In this document: one piece after another, positions 45,402 through 54,370 of the stretch | Position numbering within the stretch: the first letter of the stretch is position 1 | Layout: every line of letters starts with the position of its first letter | Origin: Parabacteroides gordonii MS-1 = DSM 23371 | Lineage (GTDB): Bacteria; Bacteroidota; Bacteroidia; Bacteroidales; Tannerellaceae | DNA length: 64,000 bases | NCBI RefSeq assembly: GCF_000969825.1 | Contig: NZ_KQ033919.1 | Span: 4,366,762-4,430,761 of the forward strand | Direction: 5' to 3' | Notes under the pieces: model-generated | What the model was told of the DNA's origin: nothing | Database searches by the model: none | The model's input: the letters and a program-made list of their open reading frames with translations, nothing else | Translations under genes and position numbers: made by a program

Positions 45402-45673
45402 ATTGTGATGATTTCAGAGAGAATGATGGAAATAAGTTATAATAGCTTGCAATATGTCACTCTGAAAATGGATGCACTGATGGGACTTTCAGCCATGTAC
45501 AGATGGTTTTTGGTTGTAAGGATCGGGTATTTGAGGGTGTTTATTCCTCTTTTTTCGCAATGTTAAAAAAATGATCGTGATGATCTCCGGGATTTATTGC
45601 AATAACTGTCCGGAGTTATTACAATGACTGTAGCAAACTATTGTGATGATTTTAAAAATCATTGTGATGAATC
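45402..45673. repeat. ATTGTGATGA repeats and a 28-bp inverted repeat before the recombinase
   Basis: ATTGTGATGA occurs at 45402, 45640 and 45661, with ATCGTGATGA at 45574. An inverted repeat (45597-45624; AATAACT / AGTTATT arms extended by TTG / CAA) lies among them. The 560-nt region upstream of the recombinase contains no convincing ORF. Accessory recombinase sites or regulator sites are possible. Confidence 0.6.
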
Positions 45674-45881
45674 TGGGGAAGGGAAACAAAAAGGAGGGAA
45701 AATGGTCATATATTTTTCTGTAATATCCTTTTTAAGGAAAATGACTGTTATTTGCAATCCGAAATATAAGACTTTATGAAAGTAAAAAGGGGTTATCGAT
45801 ATCTTTCTGTATTTGTAGCAGGTAACCTTTATCTCCCGGCAATTGTTGTAACTTTACCCTTCTTAAAAATGGGGAAAAGTT

Positions 45882-46796
45882 ATGAAACATAAGGATTTTA
45901 GTAAACAAATGCGCTGGCAGGAACAGGAGAAACGCTCTGCAGGCGATGAAAGTACGGCAGACCTGTACAGGACTGTACGGAACCATTTTGAATCTTTCAT
46001 GGGCGGAGGTGAACTTTCACTAAAGGATGTTACGCCACAGAAGGTACATGCCTTTCTGAAATGGCTGAAGGAAAAAGGGCTCAGGACAAATAGCGTAAAC
46101 AGTTATATCAGTAACCTGCGCGCCATGTATAACCGTGCTTGCATGGGATGGAAAGGCCGTCCGGTGGAATCGCCGTTTGCCGGTATTCGTTTGAAGCGGG
46201 AGGAGACGGTGAAAAGGGCTGTATCGACCGAAGTGATCAAGAAACTGGCTTTGCTCGATCTGAAAGAGGAGCCCCGTAAACAACTCGCTGTCGATATGGC
46301 CCTGTTCTCGTTTTTGGCTTGCGGTATTCCTTTTGTCGATATTGCGCATCTTACGGAGGCTAATCTGGAAGATGGCGGTAAGGTACTGGCCTATCACCGG
46401 CAAAAAACGGGTGTGCTGATCCGGATGGAGGTGAATCCCGGGATGCGGTTGCTGATAGACCGGTATAGCTGTACGGATACGCATTATCTTTTTCCTGTCT
46501 TGCCGGAGGATGCTACCCACGAACAGTATAAGCATTGTCTGGCTATGGAAAACCAGTACCTTAAACAAATCTGTCTCGACTTGGAACTGCTGGATGTGCT
46601 TACCACCTATGTGTTCCGTCATGCCTGGGCCTCGGAGGCCTACCACCGGGGAGTGCCGATCGCCATCATCAGCCAGGCGCTGGGGCATACCTCGGAAAAA
46701 ACAACCTGTATTTATCTGTCCGCCTTTGATCTTGATAAGATGACGGAAGCAATTCATGTGGTGACGGAAGGAGTGGAGGCTATGATGAGAGCGTAG
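45882..46796 (+). CDS. Tyrosine recombinase with Cys at catalytic Arg-I position
   Basis: 304 residues. N-terminal SAM-like domain (STADLYRTVRNHF) and C-terminal catalytic domain: Lys175 (RQKTG), Arg246-His247 (YVFRHAWAS), His269 (ALGHTS), Tyr278 (TCIYLSAF). In related Bacteroidota recombinases the first catalytic Arg sits in a TRG-FVD motif; here the equivalent is LACGIPFVD, with Cys147 encoded by TGC (one transition from CGC). Adjacent inverted repeats and fimbrial genes suggest a DNA-inversion role; activity is questionable. Confidence 0.9.
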   Translation: MKHKDFSKQMRWQEQEKRSAGDESTADLYRTVRNHFESFMGGGELSLKDVTPQKVHAFLKWLKEKGLRTNSVNSYISNLRAMYNRACMGWKGRPVESPFAGIRLKREETVKRAVSTEVIKKLALLDLKEEPRKQLAVDMALFSFLACGIPFVDIAHLTEANLEDGGKVLAYHRQKTGVLIRMEVNPGMRLLIDRYSCTDTHYLFPVLPEDATHEQYKHCLAMENQYLKQICLDLELLDVLTTYVFRHAWASEAYHRGVPIAIISQALGHTSEKTTCIYLSAFDLDKMTEAIHVVTEGVEAMMRA

Positions 46797-46803
46797 GGAA
46801 TAT

Positions 46804-47216
46804 CCTTATTTTATAAATAAGGTAAAAGGCTGTATTTCTATCTCAAACACAGACCGTTATAATCTCTCTGAATGATGAAATGAGGTAGACTACTATGCAA
46901 ACATAGATAGATTCCTACTAATAAACAAGGCTTTTCCCGCATTTTATTAAAAAATGCACATTGTTTTAATGTATATTTACACACGAGCTTGCTTTATAGT
47001 CTTACAACCTGATTTTTTGAGATGTAGGCATAAAGGGGGCTGGGAATGCCATCTCTTTAATATCTGTTAGAAAAAATTGATTACTGAAGTTCTTTATTTT
47101 CCCTGAAAAAGTATCTTAAAAAGATTCCAATCCTGTGTTTTTTGCCATTTCTAAGGCTAAAATCCTTCTTCTTCGAAGGTGTTTTCTAACGGCTTTCCCT
47201 TATTTATAAAATAAGG
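46804..47216. promoter_or_regulatory. Candidate invertible promoter segment (19-bp inverted repeats)
   Basis: CCTTATTTTATAAATAAGG at 46804-46822 and its exact reverse complement at 47198-47216 bound 375 bp between the recombinase and the fimbrial operon. No exact plus-strand TAnnTTTG exists in or after the segment; one exact minus-strand promoter does (46898-46928). Each repeat is itself 8+3+8 palindromic, with centres TAT and ATA. There is no convincing gene inside. Confidence 0.7.
46898..46928 (-). promoter_or_regulatory. Leftward promoter inside the invertible segment
   Basis: -7 box TATGTTTG on the minus strand (46898-46905) with TTG 20 nt upstream (46926-46928). It points at the 3' end of the recombinase; inversion would move it to about 47115-47122 pointing into the fimbrial operon. 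Confidence 0.65.
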
Positions 47217-47259
47217 GAGGCAAAAATTGAAAAAACTGATTATCAAGAGAAGATAGGGT

Positions 47260-48666
47260 ATGTATAGGATGAACCGGCAAATATCTGAAAGGATCAAGGA
47301 AGTAAAGCGAACGACACTTTGCCTGTTCCTGCTTTCCGTGCTTTTCTTTCCGGTGGCAAATGCACAGACCACCTCTTATACGAAAGCGGAATCTTTTTTA
47401 TTCTCTTTTAAGGAAATGAACGATATGTTCCTGGCTGATTACGGCGATAACGCCTACCAGTTGGAACGGATGGGGCTGTTGCTCTCTGCTTTCCGAAACC
47501 GGTTGTTGAACAGTAGTTGCCATCTGCTTATCATCTCGCATGTAAACGCTTACGATGCGGGAGAAGATGCCGTAGTCAACGAAGCGTCGCTCCGTGCGAA
47601 CCGTATCCGTGCCTATCTGAAAACCCGGTTGGATATCTGGGGTGAATGCGTGGCATTTTATATCGACCGTAGCGGCAGTTACCGCGACCGGGTACATGTC
47701 TATCTGGTGGAATCACCGTTACCCTGGTTTGCCAATACGTCCATCCGGTATAGCGAAAGCCGCTATCCGAAAGCCGTCAGGGAAGCATTAACCAAATATG
47801 GAGCCATCCCTTATGTCGATCTGTTCCGGCGGGGCGAGGCGGGAGGTTACGACCGTGTGGTCTATCGTATCGACGATCCGCTGTTCGATCCTTCGGAGCT
47901 GGAAGACTACTGCCTGGCTTCGGTTGTGGATACATTGGGAGGAAATATCCCGTCGTCGGTAGTCGTGACGACGCGCGAAACGGTACGGCTGGTCAGAAAG
48001 AAGCCGGCTACTGAAGAGAATACAGCGGAAGAGAAGCCGATGAAGGAAATGCCGGTGGTAGAAAACGAGCGCACAGGGTCACCTGCCTATATGTCGATCA
48101 AGACCAACCTGCTTCCCTGGTTCGGGGTAGTACCTTCCGTCCTCTTGGGAGCAGGCGAAACGAAGATACACTCCGGCTCGTTTATGCCTAACCTGGAGGT
48201 GGAATGGTATTTTGCCGGCCGTTGGTCGGTGGTGGTATCGGGCATGTATTCCAATTTTGCCTACAAGAATAAAACGCGCGACCGCTGGTCGGTGTCCGAA
48301 TTATCAGTCGAACCCCGCCTTTGGCCGTTGCGCTCCGGCAGGTTTACGTGGCTTACCACCGGACTGTTCGGTGAATACGGTGATTTTGATGTGCGCGGCA
48401 GCGCGATTGATCCGGATACAGAAGTGGTCTATGGCCGTACCGGTCGTTTCTGGTCGATGGGTGCTTCCGTGGGTTGCCTGGTTCCTTTGGGCAGGGGCTT
48501 CTGTGCCGAAGTGAATGTGAGGACAGGCTACCGTTCGGTTTCGGACGGAAAGAAATACCGTTACGATAAGATAGACGACAGGAATTATCTGGAGGCCCGT
48601 TTTGTCTCAACGGGCTTTATGGCCGGCCTGAAAGTCTGCCTGGTGTATCGTTTTCAGATCAGATAA
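47260..48666 (+). CDS. DUF3575-containing fimbrial-locus outer-membrane protein
   Basis: 468 residues. Signal peptide to about residue 36 (FFPVANAQ), an OmpA-like middle region (LLIISHVNAYDAGEDAVVNE, SLRANRIRAYLKTRL), a Glu/Pro linker near 260-275, and a C-terminal DUF3575 barrel (SIKTNLLPWFGVVPSVLLGA onward). DUF3575 proteins commonly open type V fimbria loci and probably act in outer-membrane anchoring or export. ATG 47260 or 47269. Confidence 0.82.
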   Translation: MYRMNRQISERIKEVKRTTLCLFLLSVLFFPVANAQTTSYTKAESFLFSFKEMNDMFLADYGDNAYQLERMGLLLSAFRNRLLNSSCHLLIISHVNAYDAGEDAVVNEASLRANRIRAYLKTRLDIWGECVAFYIDRSGSYRDRVHVYLVESPLPWFANTSIRYSESRYPKAVREALTKYGAIPYVDLFRRGEAGGYDRVVYRIDDPLFDPSELEDYCLASVVDTLGGNIPSSVVVTTRETVRLVRKKPATEENTAEEKPMKEMPVVENERTGSPAYMSIKTNLLPWFGVVPSVLLGAGETKIHSGSFMPNLEVEWYFAGRWSVVVSGMYSNFAYKNKTRDRWSVSELSVEPRLWPLRSGRFTWLTTGLFGEYGDFDVRGSAIDPDTEVVYGRTGRFWSMGASVGCLVPLGRGFCAEVNVRTGYRSVSDGKKYRYDKIDDRNYLEARFVSTGFMAGLKVCLVYRFQIR

Positions 48667-48698
48667 GAAAGAGAGTAATAATGTAACACTGGTATAAT

Positions 48699-49652
48699 AT
48701 GAGAACAACTGAGATTTTACAGGCAAGCCTGTTGGCCGCCGCTTTTCTGGCCGGTTGTACCAACTTGGAAGCCCCGGTGGTGGCAGACAGCGGGGAAGCG
48801 ATCCGTATCACCGCCGGTATCGGACAAACCACCCGCACGGTGATCGATGCCGGTTATGCCGAAAACCTGGATGTGTCGTTCGCCCGCATCGATCATTCGG
48901 CTACAGCTTCCGACTGGGAAAGTCCGGCCATCGAAGCCGTTCGCACCGGCGGTGTGGGCAAGACATCCATTACCTTTAATCCGGAACAAAACTATCTGTC
49001 GGGGAACGTCCAATCGGCCCTGATCGGTTATTATCCCCGCAAGGCGTTGGGAAGCACTACTTCAAATCCGGTGAGCGTAAACTATACGATAACGGGTGGA
49101 GAGGACATTATGGCAACGGAGGTGCAGACGGGTTCACTGGATCAGAAATTTACCTCACTTACTTTTCAGCACCTGCTTACCCAGCTGCAATTCAAATGCA
49201 TAGGCTCTGCAGGCGCCGTCACCCAGTGGACGGGGGTTACTTCTATAAAAGTAACGAATGCGTACACCGCATTGACCCTGTCGCTGGATAAAACGAATGG
49301 GGCTAAGTTGACAGCTACCGGTTTACAGAATCAAACACTGACAGTAAAGAACTGTCCGGAAGCCGTTTCAGTCGCTACCGCGACAAACCCGCTGATCGGT
49401 TACCTGATGCTTTTTCCGGTTCCAAATATGGGAACGGAGGCAGCGGCCATCGACCTGGAAATAACAGCGACGTATAAGGGGCGGGAAAGGACGCAGGCTC
49501 TTGCTATAAATAACATTAGCAATGGCGTCAAAGCCGGACAATCGCACCTGGTTACACTCACTTTTACGGAAGACGGTAAGATACTGGCGGAAGCCGGCAT
49601 CGCCGAATGGGTGTCGGGTAACAGGGGCAGTGTGGTTGTGACTCCACAGTAA
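48699..49652 (+). CDS. Fimbrillin-family lipoprotein 1
   Basis: 317 residues. Lipobox LAGC (Cys20). Mfa-like/fimbrillin A-like beta domains; TTRTVIDAGYAENLDVSFAR closely matches the next gene (STRGVIGSGYEGELEVGFAR), so the two are paralogues. Type V pilins are lipid-anchored and cleaved after an Arg in this region before strand exchange; the Arg here is a plausible site. DIMATEVQTGSL, then FQHLLTQLQFKC, are family motifs. Confidence 0.85.
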   Translation: MRTTEILQASLLAAAFLAGCTNLEAPVVADSGEAIRITAGIGQTTRTVIDAGYAENLDVSFARIDHSATASDWESPAIEAVRTGGVGKTSITFNPEQNYLSGNVQSALIGYYPRKALGSTTSNPVSVNYTITGGEDIMATEVQTGSLDQKFTSLTFQHLLTQLQFKCIGSAGAVTQWTGVTSIKVTNAYTALTLSLDKTNGAKLTATGLQNQTLTVKNCPEAVSVATATNPLIGYLMLFPVPNMGTEAAAIDLEITATYKGRERTQALAINNISNGVKAGQSHLVTLTFTEDGKILAEAGIAEWVSGNRGSVVVTPQ

Positions 49653-49664
49653 AAACGAACAGCG

Positions 49665-50633
49665 ATGAATAAATTGATACAAATAGCCTCCGTTTTCCTG
49701 TTGTCGGCCCTTGCCGCCTGCTCGGACGGTAATCCTGTGCAGTTGCCTGAACCTGAACCGGCGGTTCGATTGGAAGGGATGATCGGCCTGTCCACCCGCG
49801 GGGTGATCGGCTCCGGCTACGAAGGAGAATTGGAAGTTGGCTTTGCCCGGCAGGATGAAACAGCAGCATCTGCGGACAGTTATGGTGCGTGGAGTGTCTG
49901 TAAAGCGGTACGTGAGGGAGGTGCCGGTTCCCGGCTGATCGTGTTTGACGAGCCCCAATGGTATCCGCCGGACGGGCGAATGATCCATTTACATGGGTAT
50001 TACCCGGTAGGAGACGGTATGCTAGATCTGCAAACAGGGAAGGCGACGTTTACTGTAGACGGAAAGACGGATATAATGGCTACAGGCTGCCTTTCGGGCA
50101 GCATATATGAGCCGGTACACACCTGTACGTTCCGCCATCTGCTGACGCAGGTCGCATGGGCCTGTTACGGCGACCGGGCGGAGTTGTGGGGAGCGGTCAC
50201 GAAGATGGAGGTAGTGGGGGTACATACGCGGCAGGAGCTGGATTGCCGGCTCGAATCTCCGTCGCTGGCGGATATTTCTTCCGAAGGCGAAATACAGGAT
50301 CTCCTCGTGCAGGATGTCGCCGATTTGACGGTTCCTCAGGTTGCGGAAGGAGAGGAACTTCCCGACCCCCAGGGGTATATCCTGCTTCCGGTTTCTCCGG
50401 TGGACGACGGTACGGCGGAACATCCATTGCATTTGCAGATCACGACAACAAAAGACGGCCGGGGAAATGAAGTGGAAACTGTAACCCCTGTATCCGTCAC
50501 GGTGGAAGGCGGCTTTCAACCCGGCAGGCGTCATGTCGTCTCGCTTTTTTTCAGCGGAAACGGTGTGGTACGGATATCCTCTGTCCGTGTAGAGGCCTGG
50601 ACAGAACATGATGCCGGCGAATGGCCGATTTAG
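49665..50633 (+). CDS. Fimbrillin-family lipoprotein 2
   Basis: 322 residues. Lipobox LAAC (Cys19). Same plan as the preceding gene, 12 nt upstream: DIMATGCLSGSI and FRHLLTQVAWACYG correspond to its DIMATEVQTGSL and FQHLLTQLQFKC. Probably a minor or anchor subunit. Candidate processing Arg in STRGVIG. Confidence 0.83.
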   Translation: MNKLIQIASVFLLSALAACSDGNPVQLPEPEPAVRLEGMIGLSTRGVIGSGYEGELEVGFARQDETAASADSYGAWSVCKAVREGGAGSRLIVFDEPQWYPPDGRMIHLHGYYPVGDGMLDLQTGKATFTVDGKTDIMATGCLSGSIYEPVHTCTFRHLLTQVAWACYGDRAELWGAVTKMEVVGVHTRQELDCRLESPSLADISSEGEIQDLLVQDVADLTVPQVAEGEELPDPQGYILLPVSPVDDGTAEHPLHLQITTTKDGRGNEVETVTPVSVTVEGGFQPGRRHVVSLFFSGNGVVRISSVRVEAWTEHDAGEWPI

Positions 50634-50686
50634 AATCCATAGAAATTGCGTCAAGATAAAAGTAATAACAATAAAGATCAATCAAA

Positions 50687-52006
50687 ATGAAAACAAAAAT
50701 GAAAAAGACTGTGACTATGTGGGGCATGCTGATAGCCCTCCTGGCAGCGATAGGCTGTTCGGAAACAGAGACTGCAATAGATCCGGAGCCGGATGGTGAT
50801 GACGATCCGGTCGCATTAGGTGTTGCGGCAAATCTGAAGGTGGAGGCCGGAGCCAGATCGGTTAGTAAATCGGTGGTAAACGGTGAGGTTATTACTTATA
50901 CCGACTATGCCACTGCGTCTGGTATAGGCGTGCTGATAACCAACAGCGATGTAACCGGCTGGTATACTCCTGACGATGCTACCGCAAAACATCATGTATG
51001 GTATATGGGGGATGAAGCGGGAGCCAATTGGATTTCAATCACGGAGAGAGGTGGCACGTATGAGGCAACGAAAGAAGTCCCGTATTATCTGACAAAAGAG
51101 ATTGGAAAGGTGTATGCTTATTATCCGTATAAAGCGGATGCGGCAAATGGCCTAGCAGGCATCAGCAATGAATCCAGCCTTAAAATCCCTGTAACCGTTC
51201 CTGCCACGGGAGAAACGGTCGATGCTTCGACTAACAATGCGAAGAAAAAGTGGAATGGCGCAAACGCATGGGTTGCAGTAAATGTTGACGACTTGGTTAA
51301 TCTGTCCTCATCTACCGAAAATGATTATCTCTATTTTGCCGGAACGAATGGGCGTAACGTAAATAACGGACGTGCCGACGGCCAGCCGCTTGTTGCTCCG
51401 GGTCACGGGGATAATACCAGTACCACCAACCCCGGTTACGAAATTAACCTGGATATGAAACATGCGATGGCGATGGTTTCCTTCCGTGTTTACGACGGCG
51501 GAAATCTAAGCGACAGTGACGTGAAATTCACGAAGTTCGAGATTAAGAATCATGCCGGTAGCTCCAATCTGTTCAAAACCGGAGACGGTAAGATGGCCTT
51601 GAAAGACGGAGCGATCACAGAAACGACTACCACTACCTCTATGGCTCGTATGATAACCGATTATATACTGATGAGACAGCTCAAGGAGGGCGAAGCCGAA
51701 GGTGAACATGCTTTTATCCCGACGGGAACCACTCCAACCTCAACAAACGGTAAGACCGTTTCTAAAACAGTCAGTGCTGTTGTCTATCCGATCGACGGTT
51801 TTGGAGATGATCAGATTGATGTAGTGATTACTTTGCAGAAAGGTGCTGAGCCTGCAGTTGACTATACCATCACTCTGCCGGGTAACACCTGGGCAGCCGG
51901 TTTGAATTATATCTATACCTTCTCGGCCAGTCGTACTAAGCTGACGGTTGTGGATGTAAGTGTAAAACAGTGGGAAGACAAGGAGCAACCTGAAATACCT
52001 CTTTAA
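50687..52006 (+). CDS. Fimbrillin-family lipoprotein 3 (possible major pilin)
   Basis: 439 residues. Lipobox AIGC (Cys24). GARSVSKSVVNGE holds a candidate processing Arg; LDMKHAMAMVSFRVYDGG is the family core motif, and the C-terminus reads YTFSASRTKLTVVDVSVKQW. Codon use is less G/C-rich than flanking pilins. Its size and the C-terminal strand suggest a shaft subunit; not proven. Confidence 0.83.
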   Translation: MKTKMKKTVTMWGMLIALLAAIGCSETETAIDPEPDGDDDPVALGVAANLKVEAGARSVSKSVVNGEVITYTDYATASGIGVLITNSDVTGWYTPDDATAKHHVWYMGDEAGANWISITERGGTYEATKEVPYYLTKEIGKVYAYYPYKADAANGLAGISNESSLKIPVTVPATGETVDASTNNAKKKWNGANAWVAVNVDDLVNLSSSTENDYLYFAGTNGRNVNNGRADGQPLVAPGHGDNTSTTNPGYEINLDMKHAMAMVSFRVYDGGNLSDSDVKFTKFEIKNHAGSSNLFKTGDGKMALKDGAITETTTTTSMARMITDYILMRQLKEGEAEGEHAFIPTGTTPTSTNGKTVSKTVSAVVYPIDGFGDDQIDVVITLQKGAEPAVDYTITLPGNTWAAGLNYIYTFSASRTKLTVVDVSVKQWEDKEQPEIPL

Positions 52007-52027
52007 TTATTCTCAAAAACAAAGCCC

Positions 52028-53164
52028 ATGAAACAGTTCATCTATACATTTTCGACAGCCGTCTTTCTTCTGCTGGCCAATGCCTGTACGGAAGCAATGA
52101 TCTCCGTGGGTGGCGGTGGGGACGATGGTAAAGGCGGAGCGGAGGTTCCCCTCGGGGTAAAGAACCTGGGCTTGTCGGTAGAGGTGGAGTCGAGAAGTAT
52201 TGCCACGGGAGGCCCGGGTGACGATATAGCCGGTACAAATCCTAATCCGCTCACAAAGGTGGGACTTTGTGTTACGAAGAAGGACGGGAGTGGGACAGTC
52301 AGTGCCTATGACAGCGGGAATACGACAGTACAGTTTATTTACAATGCGGCGGCTACTCCGGCGGCTTGGGAGCCGGCAGCCGGACAAGAGGCCCTTCTGT
52401 TGTCATCTGTGAAAGGAACGGTGTATGCTTATGCTCCGGCGGAAAAGAGTGTGTCGTTATCGGGTATACTAAAGGTACCTGTAATGGGTAACGTGGAGGT
52501 GCTCGACCGGCAGACGTTCAAATTTACTGTACCTGCTGCTGGAGCAGCGGAGGTTACCGGCAGTGTGGAGTGGGATACCGATCAGGCTGATTACCTGTAT
52601 TGCCAAGTTCCAACAGAGGTGGATCGTTGGAATCCGGCCGTGTCGCTCCTGATGAATCATGCGCTGGCGAAGGTCAGTTTCCGTGTGGTGGAAAAAGAAG
52701 GCGGTACGGCTTTTGCCGGATGTAAGGTGAAAAAGGTGGTGCTGAAAAGCAGTGGGGGATTGAAAAAGTCCGCCGCTGCTACACTGAACCTCTTTACGGG
52801 TGAACTGGGTGATACGGTGGTCGTTGCAGGTGAACTGTCGTTTACGGCCGGTGGCGATATGCGTACCATAGGAACCGGTGTGAGTGAACCGGCCGATGTG
52901 GCCGGCATTCCGGTACTGGCATTCGGTCTGGTGATCCCGGCAGTGGCCGACGATGTCACCCTGGAGCTGACGCTCGAAGATGAGCGTATCTTCACCATGT
53001 CGCCCACCGGAGATACCGATGCTCCCGGAACCTTTACGGTAAACTGGGAAAAGGGAAATAATTACATCTACAACATCGGCATGTCCCCGCAGGGAATCGA
53101 AATAGCCAATGTGGTAGTAGCCGGTTGGAATGAAGGAGGGACTACTGAGGTGCCGATGGAATAA
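52028..53164 (+). CDS. Fimbrillin-family lipoprotein 4
   Basis: 378 residues. Lipobox ANAC (Cys20), candidate processing Arg in EVESRSIATGG, core motif LLMNHALAKVSFRVVEKEGG, and C-terminal YIYNIGMSPQGIEIANVVVA. The paralogue relation to the 50687 gene is visible at both ends. Shaft or adaptor subunit. Confidence 0.83.
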   Translation: MKQFIYTFSTAVFLLLANACTEAMISVGGGGDDGKGGAEVPLGVKNLGLSVEVESRSIATGGPGDDIAGTNPNPLTKVGLCVTKKDGSGTVSAYDSGNTTVQFIYNAAATPAAWEPAAGQEALLLSSVKGTVYAYAPAEKSVSLSGILKVPVMGNVEVLDRQTFKFTVPAAGAAEVTGSVEWDTDQADYLYCQVPTEVDRWNPAVSLLMNHALAKVSFRVVEKEGGTAFAGCKVKKVVLKSSGGLKKSAAATLNLFTGELGDTVVVAGELSFTAGGDMRTIGTGVSEPADVAGIPVLAFGLVIPAVADDVTLELTLEDERIFTMSPTGDTDAPGTFTVNWEKGNNYIYNIGMSPQGIEIANVVVAGWNEGGTTEVPME

Positions 53165-53194
53165 TGTGCCAATTAAAGAGCAAAACGAAATAAG

Positions 53195-54355
53195 ATGAAA
53201 CGGAGTCGAGTAGAAGTGTTTCTGTTGGGGGTACTGGCCGGTGGCCTGCTGGCGGGGTGTACGGCGGGGCCGGTGGAGGAGATCGTACCGGAGGAGAGCC
53301 GGCCGGTAACCCTCAGCTTCGGCAAACCCGATCTGGGAGTGCCGGAGCTTTTGACCCGTACAGGAGAGACTGCTGTCCCTACGCCGCTTCCCAAAGGTAC
53401 GACGGTACGGATCGGAGCTTACTTCAGAGGAAGTGTGGAAAGTGTACAAGAACCGGTCTTATTCTCCGCATCGGCTCCTTCATTTGAGGCTACCTATGTG
53501 GTCGGAGCCGACGGTTTGTTGTCGCCCTGCCTGGTCGATGCGACAGGCAAAAAGATAGAAGGGAAAGCCAATGGTTTGACAGTGAAGGGAGGTATGTACG
53601 ACTTCTATGCCGTTTCACCTGCACGGATATTGGCAAAAGGCATAGACGATACCTATCAGATAACCGATATTCCCCATAAAGAGGATGTGATGACCTCTTT
53701 TGTTCGTGGCGTAACCATATCGGCCACTTCCCGGTTGGTGACTTTGGCTACTTTTTGCCGGAAATGTGCGTTGGTAGTGTTCAATGTGGCTCCTTTGCCG
53801 GAGAATGCGCTTCCTTTTAATACGTTATACGGGACGAAGCTGGCGGTTAGTGGGATATCTTCTTCGGGAGCGAGCCTACTGGCCGGAGAAGATACGGGGA
53901 TAACACCTACCGGCGGCAGCACGGGCAGTGAGGCAACCGTGACGTTTGAAAGTGGAGAATTTGAATCGGTGGAGGCTGCATCCGACCCTGACGGAATGGG
54001 GCTGAATAAGACGAAAGGGGTTGTCCTTCCCAAAGACAATAAGGCGTTCGATGTGGAGATAACCGTAGTCAGGAATCAGGAAACGGCTACTTTGCGGGCT
54101 ACGATCGATCAGCATATTACTTTCGATGCCGGTAAGCGCTATATCTTCACCCTTGAGGTAAAGAACAACGAAAGTTCCCTGTTGATGAAGGTGCTCAACT
54201 GGAATACGATCACTTTTACGGACTCCGGTGTAGGAGGTTCCGACCAGTCCCCTACCGATCCGGATATCAACGAAGGTATAGGAACGACTATAACGGTGGC
54301 CCAATGGGATGACATCGATTGGAGTGGGAATGGCAATGTAGGAGCGGAGGAATAA
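53195..54355 (+). CDS. Fimbrillin-family lipoprotein 5
   Basis: 386 residues. Lipobox LAGC (Cys22), candidate processing Arg in LLTRTGETAVP, and a C-terminal strand region (RYIFTLEVKNNESSLLMKVL) followed by an Asp/Ser/Gly tail. GMYDFYAVSPARIL is like other Mfa-like anchors. Probably a minor subunit near the tip protein, 15 nt downstream. Confidence 0.8.
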   Translation: MKRSRVEVFLLGVLAGGLLAGCTAGPVEEIVPEESRPVTLSFGKPDLGVPELLTRTGETAVPTPLPKGTTVRIGAYFRGSVESVQEPVLFSASAPSFEATYVVGADGLLSPCLVDATGKKIEGKANGLTVKGGMYDFYAVSPARILAKGIDDTYQITDIPHKEDVMTSFVRGVTISATSRLVTLATFCRKCALVVFNVAPLPENALPFNTLYGTKLAVSGISSSGASLLAGEDTGITPTGGSTGSEATVTFESGEFESVEAASDPDGMGLNKTKGVVLPKDNKAFDVEITVVRNQETATLRATIDQHITFDAGKRYIFTLEVKNNESSLLMKVLNWNTITFTDSGVGGSDQSPTDPDINEGIGTTITVAQWDDIDWSGNGNVGAEE

Positions 54356-54370
54356 ATAAAATGAAATACA

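Noticed and set aside
46939-46957. GCATTTT/AAAATGC hairpin as terminator of the recombinase gene
   Set aside because: Weak A/T stem without a T-run, 140 nt after the stop and inside the candidate invertible segment.
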